From assembly GCF_023546765.1 (NCBI RefSeq), contig NZ_CP097484.1, forward strand, positions 685,501-749,500: DNA of 64,000 bases, read 5' to 3'. The notes under the pieces were generated by a model that saw only the letters and a list, made by a program, of their open reading frames with translations, did no database searches and had not been told where the DNA came from. The first letter of the stretch is position 1, and each line of letters starts with the position of its first letter. Position numbers and translations under genes: made by a program. The DNA comes from Methylobacterium tardum (GTDB lineage Bacteria; Pseudomonadota; Alphaproteobacteria; Rhizobiales; Beijerinckiaceae). This document shows positions 59,387 to 64,000 of the stretch, in pieces.

Positions 59387-59447
59387 GTCCAACCTCATCA
59401 TCTTCGCCCGTCTTTTACGCGGCACGACCGACCGGAAGCGAACGCAC

Positions 59448-60854
59448 ATGTCTTACGATCTCGTCGTCATCGGCACTGGCCCTGGCGGCTATGTCTGCGC
59501 GATCCGCGCGGCGCAGCTCGGCCTGCGGACCGCGGTCGCCGAGAAGCGCGCGACTCATGGAGGCACCTGCCTCAACGTCGGCTGCATCCCGTCGAAGGCT
59601 TTGCTCCACGCCTCCGAGGCGTTCGAGGAGGCCAACAAGCACTTCGCCGATCTCGGGATCGACGTCGGCACGCCGAAGCTCGATCTGAAGAAGATGATGG
59701 CCTTCAAGGACGAGGGCGTGGCCGGCAACACGAAGGGTGTCGAGTTCCTGCTCAAGAAGAACAAGGTCGAGACCTTCCACGGCACCGGCCGGATCGCCGG
59801 CGCGGGCCGCGTCGAGGTCGTGTCCGAGGATGGTGGCAACCAGATGCTCGAGACCAAGAGCATCGTCATCGCCACCGGCTCCGACGTGACGCGCCTGCCG
59901 GGCGTGACCATCGACGAGAAGGTGGTGGTGTCCTCGACGGGCGCTCTCGAACTCGACCGGGTGCCGAAGAAGCTCCTCGTCATCGGCGCCGGCGTGATCG
60001 GGCTGGAGCTGGGCTCCGTCTGGCGCCGGCTCGGCGCCGAGGTGACCGTGGTCGAGTATCTCGACCGGGTGCTGCCCGGCATGGATGGCGAGGTCGGCAA
60101 GCAGTTCCAGCGGATCCTGACCAAGCAGGGTATCGCCTTCAAGCTGTCCACCAAGGTGACAGGCGTCGAGGTCGGCAAGAAGGGCGGCGCGAGCGTCACC
60201 GTCGAGCCGGCCGCGGGTGGTGGCGCGGCGGAGACGCTGCAGGCCGACGTGGTCCTGGTGGCGATCGGCCGGGTGCCCTACACCGAAAGCCTGGGTCTCG
60301 ACACCGTCGGCGTCCAGCGGGACGACAAGGGCCGGATTCTGACGGATGCGCACTACGCCACCAACGTCACCGGCATCTACGCCATCGGCGACGTGATCGC
60401 CGGCCCCATGCTGGCCCACAAGGCCGAGGACGAGGGCGTCGCCATCGCCGAGATGCTGGCCGGGCAATCCGGCCACGTCAATTACGGCGTGATTCCCAAC
60501 GTGGTCTACACGTTCCCCGAGGTCGCCTCGGTCGGCAAGACCGAGGAAGAGCTCAAGAAGGACGGCATCGCCTACAATGCCGGCAAATTCCCGTTCACGG
60601 CCAACGGCCGCGCCAAGGCGAACGGCACCACGGACGGCTTCGTGAAGGTTCTGGCCGATGCCCAGACCGACCGCGTGCTCGGCGTGCACATCGTCGGCGC
60701 CGATGCCGGCAACCTGATCGCCGAGGTGGCGGTGGCGATGGAGTTCGGTGCCTCATCCGAGGACATCGCTCGCACCTGCCACGCGCACCCGACGCTGACC
60801 GAGGCGGTGAAGGAAGCCGCGCTGGCGGTGAACAAGCGGGCCATCCACGTCTGA
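59448..60854 (+). CDS. lpd: Dihydrolipoamide dehydrogenase (E3)
   Basis: FAD-dependent enzyme that reoxidises dihydrolipoamide with NAD in the oxoglutarate dehydrogenase complex, 468 residues. The FAD site is VVIGTGPGGYVCAIRAAQLG; the redox disulfide is GGTCLNVGCIPSKALLHASE; the NAD site is LLVIGAGVIGLELGSVWRRL; the dimer-interface base is in CHAHPTLTEAVKEAAL. The end of the gene is followed by an intrinsic terminator that closes the operon. Confidence 0.97.
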   Translation: MSYDLVVIGTGPGGYVCAIRAAQLGLRTAVAEKRATHGGTCLNVGCIPSKALLHASEAFEEANKHFADLGIDVGTPKLDLKKMMAFKDEGVAGNTKGVEFLLKKNKVETFHGTGRIAGAGRVEVVSEDGGNQMLETKSIVIATGSDVTRLPGVTIDEKVVVSSTGALELDRVPKKLLVIGAGVIGLELGSVWRRLGAEVTVVEYLDRVLPGMDGEVGKQFQRILTKQGIAFKLSTKVTGVEVGKKGGASVTVEPAAGGGAAETLQADVVLVAIGRVPYTESLGLDTVGVQRDDKGRILTDAHYATNVTGIYAIGDVIAGPMLAHKAEDEGVAIAEMLAGQSGHVNYGVIPNVVYTFPEVASVGKTEEELKKDGIAYNAGKFPFTANGRAKANGTTDGFVKVLADAQTDRVLGVHIVGADAGNLIAEVAVAMEFGASSEDIARTCHAHPTLTEAVKEAALAVNKRAIHV

Positions 60855-60861
60855 GCGACGG

Positions 60862-60887
60862 GCGGGTGGGGTCCCACCCGCTTTCTC
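60862..60887 (+). terminator. Terminator of the TCA operon
   Basis: GCGGGTGG (60862-60869), loop GGTC, CCACCCGC (60874-60881), then TTTCTC. The hairpin begins eight bases after the lpd stop and is a fitting end for the operon. Confidence 0.7.
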
Positions 60888-60951
60888 ATCCTTAGCGCAA
60901 GCCTCGAGGACGCCCCCTTCGAGGCCAATCCACGGCACCCTGTCCGCGCCG

Positions 60952-61068
60952 ACCGTCATTCCGGATCGCCGAAGGCGAACCCCGGATCCAGATCCGCACT
61001 CCGTGCAGGACCTGAGCCCGTCGATGTTTCTGGGTTCCGGGCTCCGCCGCGCGGCCCCGGAAAGACGG
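60952..61068. repeat. Dispersed palindromic element, family A, copy 3
   Basis: Left arm ACCGTCATTCCGGATCGCCG, right arm (other strand) CCGTCTTTCCGGGGCCGCGC, and inner match GGATCCAGA to TCTGGGTTCC. It lies between the converging lpd and double-receiver genes, in the same setting as copies 1 and 2. Confidence 0.75.
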
Positions 61069-61109
61069 CGCGCCCGATCGCCCGGTCGTTTCTCCGACCC
61101 GCAGGAGGA

Positions 61110-61949
61110 TCAGGCGATCTTGCGCCGTGAATTCGGCAGATCGGCGATCCGCAGGAGCGCGCTCGGCGCGGGCGGAGCCGTGAGGGCGTTCAGCAGGTAC
61201 GGCCTGCGCAGGCCGAGGGCGTTGTGCAGGGCGAGGTCGATATCGCGGGCGTAGAACGGCATCCGCAGCACCGCATCGACGCCGAAATAGCGGCCCGCCT
61301 GGGCGACCGGCTCCAGCTCGGCCGTGGTCAGCAGGGTGATCCGGGTGCCGAGGCCGAGGGGCTGGATCTGGCAGGCGAGTTCGAGCCCGTCGATGCCGGC
61401 GAGCTTCACGTCGATGAAGGCGAAATCGTAGGACGCGAGCTTGAGCTGCTTCAGCGCGTGGCGGCCGTCATCCGTCTCATCGAGCTCGATCGCGAAGCCG
61501 CTGCGCGCCACCACCCGGCTGATCGCGGACCGTCCCGCCGGCGTCGAGCAGGCGAGCAGTGCCCGGGTCGGCGCGCGGCGGCGGGCATCGGCGTGCAGAA
61601 GCTGCTCGATATGGCTCGGGTCGAGGGGTGTTTTCAGAACCTCGTAGGCGCCGAGACTGGTGGCGATGTCCTGCCAGTGTGCCAGCACGCGGGTGGCGAC
61701 CAGAACCAGGCAGGGCGGTTCCGCGCCGGCCCGACGCGCCACCGCGACGGCTTCGGGTCCGCTCAGATCCTCGAGCTGAAGGCCGACGAAGGCCAGGGTC
61801 GGACGGTGCCGAAGCAGGATGTCGCAGAGCGCCTGACCGGAGGTCGCCTCATCGATGATGGCCCGGGCATCGAAGCGCTGAACGACTTCCCTGAGGGCTG
61901 TACGGCGGCCCGTGTCGCAATCCGCGATCACAACCCGTGCCGGCGTCAT
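61110..61949 (-). CDS. Double-receiver response regulator-like protein
   Basis: A 279-residue protein of two tandem CheY-like receiver domains and no output domain. Domain 1 (about 1-120) keeps the acidic pair in VVIADCDTG and a lysine in VLKTPLD (K106) but has G56 in AFVGLQLED where the phospho-aspartate should be. Domain 2 (127-245) keeps an aspartate, D180 in AFIDVKLAGIDG, but lacks the acidic pair (CSTP) and has M230 for the lysine. The chosen start at 61949 is preceded by GAGG. It ends with a basic tail (NSRRKIA). The partner kinase is not in the window. Confidence 0.75.
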   Translation of the reverse strand: MTPARVVIADCDTGRRTALREVVQRFDARAIIDEATSGQALCDILLRHRPTLAFVGLQLEDLSGPEAVAVARRAGAEPPCLVLVATRVLAHWQDIATSLGAYEVLKTPLDPSHIEQLLHADARRRAPTRALLACSTPAGRSAISRVVARSGFAIELDETDDGRHALKQLKLASYDFAFIDVKLAGIDGLELACQIQPLGLGTRITLLTTAELEPVAQAGRYFGVDAVLRMPFYARDIDLALHNALGLRRPYLLNALTAPPAPSALLRIADLPNSRRKIA

Positions 61950-62120
61950 TCCCCCCTCAAGCTCCATGACGCCCGCCCAGCCGATCCGTGTCTCGTCAGC
62001 TAGAGTGGCCAAAGATCATGACGAAGCTCTTAAAGAAAACGACTGCTAACTCGGTGCAGTCGATATTCTGCAGAGTCCAGTAACATACTGCGTCAAAATT
62101 GCCCGTTCTAGCAGTTTAGA

Positions 62121-63086
62121 TCAGCGTCCGGCTCGGGGATGGGCGGCCGCGTAGGCGCTCATCAGCCGGGCCGCATCGACCTGCGTGTAGAGCTGTGTGG
62201 TCGACAGGGACGCGTGACCGAGGAGTTCCTGGATGGCGCGGAGTTCCCCCTGCCGGGCAAGGAGATGCGTGGCGAAGGAGTGGCGCAGGGCATGCGGCGT
62301 CGCAGTGTCGGGCAGGCCGAGGGCGCCCCGAGCACGGGCGACCGTGTACTGGATGATGCGCGGCGAGAGCGGGCCACCGCGGGCCCCGACGAACAGCGGC
62401 CCCTCCGGCGGCAGCGGCAGCGGGCAGGCGGCGAGATAATCGGCGACGGCCTGGGCGACGATCGGCAGGATCGGCACCATCCGCTGCTTGCCGCCCTTGC
62501 CGAGGACGGTGACCTGATCGATGCCCGGCAACGGCGCGTCGCGCCGTGCGAGACCCAGCGCCTCGGAGATGCGCAGGCCGGCCCCGTAGAGCAGCGCCAG
62601 AACGGCAGCGTCCCGGGCGAGTACCCAGGGCTCGCGCTCCTCGCCGGCGCGAATACCCGTGTCGGTCAGCGCCACCGCAGCGGAGACGGGGAGGGGGCGC
62701 GGCAGACGCCGCGGCACCTTCGGCGAGCGCACGCCGCCGAGCGCCGAAACGGTCCCGTAACCCTCCCGCTCCAGGTAGCGCGCGAAGGAGCGCAAGCCCG
62801 CGAGCATGCGCATCAACGAGCGCCCGGAGACTTCGTCGGCCCGCCGCGCGGCCATGAAGGCGCGGATGTCGCGCACCTTCAGAGCCACGAGCATCGGGAT
62901 CGTCGGGGTACCGTGGCGCGCGGCGAGGTAATGGAGGAACTGGCGCAGGTCGCGCCCGTAGGCCTCGACGGTGTTGGGCGCCATCCGCCGCTCGCGCGCG
63001 AGCCCGTCGATCCAGGCCTGGACGGCCTCACGCAGGCGGGCGTCGCCCGGAAACAACAGATCGTGGTCAGGCTCACGCGCGCTCAT
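62121..63086 (-). CDS. xerC: Tyrosine recombinase XerC
   Basis: Site-specific recombinase that resolves chromosome dimers at dif with XerD, 321 residues. The N-terminal core-binding domain spans about 15-110. The catalytic residues are the arginine in GAGLRISEALGL, a lysine in GKGGKQR, the HxxR in TPHALRHSFATHLL, the histidine in LLGHASLSTT and the tyrosine in TQLYTQVDAARL. The start at 63086 fits family length. A tight neighbourhood (108 bases to the receiver gene's leader) gives no hint of an integron or phage. Confidence 0.9.
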   Translation of the reverse strand: MSAREPDHDLLFPGDARLREAVQAWIDGLARERRMAPNTVEAYGRDLRQFLHYLAARHGTPTIPMLVALKVRDIRAFMAARRADEVSGRSLMRMLAGLRSFARYLEREGYGTVSALGGVRSPKVPRRLPRPLPVSAAVALTDTGIRAGEEREPWVLARDAAVLALLYGAGLRISEALGLARRDAPLPGIDQVTVLGKGGKQRMVPILPIVAQAVADYLAACPLPLPPEGPLFVGARGGPLSPRIIQYTVARARGALGLPDTATPHALRHSFATHLLARQGELRAIQELLGHASLSTTQLYTQVDAARLMSAYAAAHPRAGR

Positions 63087-63187
63087 GGGACCTATCGACC
63101 GGATCATCCTTGCTGCGCACTTAACGTGCGCGCACGCTCGCCCTCACGACGGTCGCTTGGCGCACGACGCCGTGCCAAGCTGCGTCC

Positions 63188-63508
63188 ATGTCACTCCTCG
63201 CCTATGTCGGTGCCGCTCTTGCGGAGATCGCCGGATGCTTCGCGTTCTGGTCCTGGCTCCGGCTCGGCCGCTCCGTCTGGTGGGTCGTGCCGGGCCTGGC
63301 CTCGCTGGCGGCCTTCGCCGGGCTGCTGACCCTGGTGGACAGCCCGGCCGCGGGGCGCGCCTTCGCGGCCTATGGTGGGGTCTACGTCGCAGCCTCGGTC
63401 CTGTGGCTCTGGCTCGCCGAGGGCCACCGACCCGACCGCTGGGATCTCGCGGGCAGCGCGGTCTGCCTCGCCGGGACGGCGATCATCCTGCTCGGGCGCC
63501 GCGGCTGA
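63188..63508 (+). CDS. YnfA-family membrane protein
   Basis: A 106-residue inner-membrane protein with four helices and the family motifs [40 protein letters not shown] and [10 protein letters not shown]. YnfA is related to small multidrug-resistance transporters; substrates are not firmly known. It is divergent from xerC with 101 bases between starts and converges on the AhpD-like gene with seven bases between ends. Confidence 0.92.
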   Translation: MSLLAYVGAALAEIAGCFAFWSWLRLGRSVWWVVPGLASLAAFAGLLTLVDSPAAGRAFAAYGGVYVAASVLWLWLAEGHRPDRWDLAGSAVCLAGTAIILLGRRG

Positions 63509-63515
63509 GCCGGCC

Positions 63516-64000
63516 TTACCGACCCATCGCGTAGAACGCGTCGTTCGGGCGCAGCTCCGCGACGCTGGCGATCCGGTTCGACAAGGCAAAGAGCGCGGTG
63601 ATCGCCGCGATGTCCCAGATGTCGTCCGAGCCGAATCCGTGCTCGGCAAGGGCCGCGTGATCCTCCGCGCCGACGCGCCGGGAATCGGTCGCGACCTTGA
63701 CCGCGAAGGCCAGCATGGCGCGCTGGCGCGGGGTGATGTCGGCCTTGGTGTAGTTGACCGCGATCTGGTCGGCGATCAGCGGGTTCTTAGCCCGCACCCG
63801 CAGGATCGCGCCGTGGGCGATGACACAGTAGAGGCAGTCATTGGCCGCGCTGGTCGCCACCACGATCATCTCGCGCTCGGCCTTGGTCAGGCCGCCCGGC
63901 CGGTCCATCAGCGCGTCGTGATAGGCCATGAAGGCGCGAAACTCGTCCGGGCGATGCGCCAGCGCCAGGAAGATGTTGGGCACGAAGCCGGCCTTCTCCT
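63516..64000 (-). CDS. AhpD/carboxymuconolactone decarboxylase-like protein, 5' truncated
   Basis: A peroxidase-related protein of the AhpD fold; about 160 residues lie inside the window and the frame stays open to the right edge. The redox motif is AANDCLYCVIAHGAILR (CxxC plus histidine), typical of alkylhydroperoxidase AhpD core proteins, preceded by LTKAEREMIVVATSAAND. These proteins reduce peroxides or act as general thiol-redox enzymes. The C-terminus FALSNRIASVAELRPNDAFY fits the longer peroxidase-related subgroup. The Met at 63983 (a GTG) is not the true start; it is preceded by in-frame EKAGF. Confidence 0.85.
   Translation of the reverse strand, partial: EKAGFVPNIFLALAHRPDEFRAFMAYHDALMDRPGGLTKAEREMIVVATSAANDCLYCVIAHGAILRVRAKNPLIADQIAVNYTKADITPRQRAMLAFAVKVATDSRRVGAEDHAALAEHGFGSDDIWDIAAITALFALSNRIASVAELRPNDAFYAMGR

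Noticed and set aside
62121..63086. Tyrosine recombinase as a mark of an integrated element
   Set aside because: Length and motifs fit housekeeping XerC; no att repeats, tRNA or phage genes are nearby.

Overview
The window is high-GC chromosomal DNA of an alphaproteobacterium. The best fit is Methylobacterium or a close relative in the Hyphomicrobiales/Rhizobiales. Evidence is a PQQ-dependent dehydrogenase, an EcfG-type general stress sigma factor, alphaproteobacterial flagellar gene order (motE-like, DUF6468, fliM, fliL back to back with flgF-flgG-flgA-flgH), CtrA-type TTAA-N7-TTAA boxes, and one mdh-sucCD-sucAB-lpd operon. Family calls come from reading translated motifs; no database search was run.

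Left part (1-11.6 kb): the 3' end of a quinoprotein dehydrogenase, an O-antigen ligase/polymerase-like membrane protein, a secreted esterase, a lytic transglycosylase with a SPOR-like tail, a CoA-transferase, a double-ATPase peptide ABC protein, phosphopentomutase, a DUF1192 protein, a leucine-rich-repeat/kinase fusion and an isochorismatase-like hydrolase.

Flagellar island (11.7-18.7 kb): two divergent operons share a control region with a perfect CtrA box. A second perfect CtrA box lies before a chemotaxis receptor at 30.6 kb, so motility and chemotaxis look co-regulated.

Middle part (18.7-36 kb): a Tat-exported oxidoreductase, a PilZ protein, a PAP2 phosphatase / 2'-5' RNA-ligase-like / spore-photolyase-like radical-SAM set, an AlgJ/AlgX-like SGNH protein, a glutathione transferase, and a CnoX-like thioredoxin gene plus a Lon-N-domain gene that are both frameshifted. 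Then a Trm112-like gene, the receptor, and an EcfG sigma factor with a NepR-like N-terminal segment divergent from a cobalt-type nitrile hydratase operon.

Right part (36-64 kb): an LplT-PlsC-Aas fusion for lysophospholipid recycling, PBP1C, a di-haem peroxidase, a ParA-like ATPase coupled to a small membrane protein, a 1-kb gene-poor AT-rich gap, an uncharacterised membrane protein, MarC, a methyltransferase divergent from glyoxalase II, a TetR regulator, then the TCA operon (malate dehydrogenase, succinyl-CoA synthetase, 2-oxoglutarate dehydrogenase E1/E2/E3 with an embedded YciI protein and an SDR). It closes with a double-receiver regulator, XerC, YnfA and an AhpD-like protein cut by the edge.

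Two families of dispersed imperfect palindromes (three copies of A, two of B) sit only in intergenic gaps. No rRNA, tRNA, CRISPR array, insertion sequence or prophage is supported. The least explained items are the NepR-like/EcfG fusion with its paired dyads, the ParA-like/membrane-protein pair, the LRR-kinase and the split double receiver.
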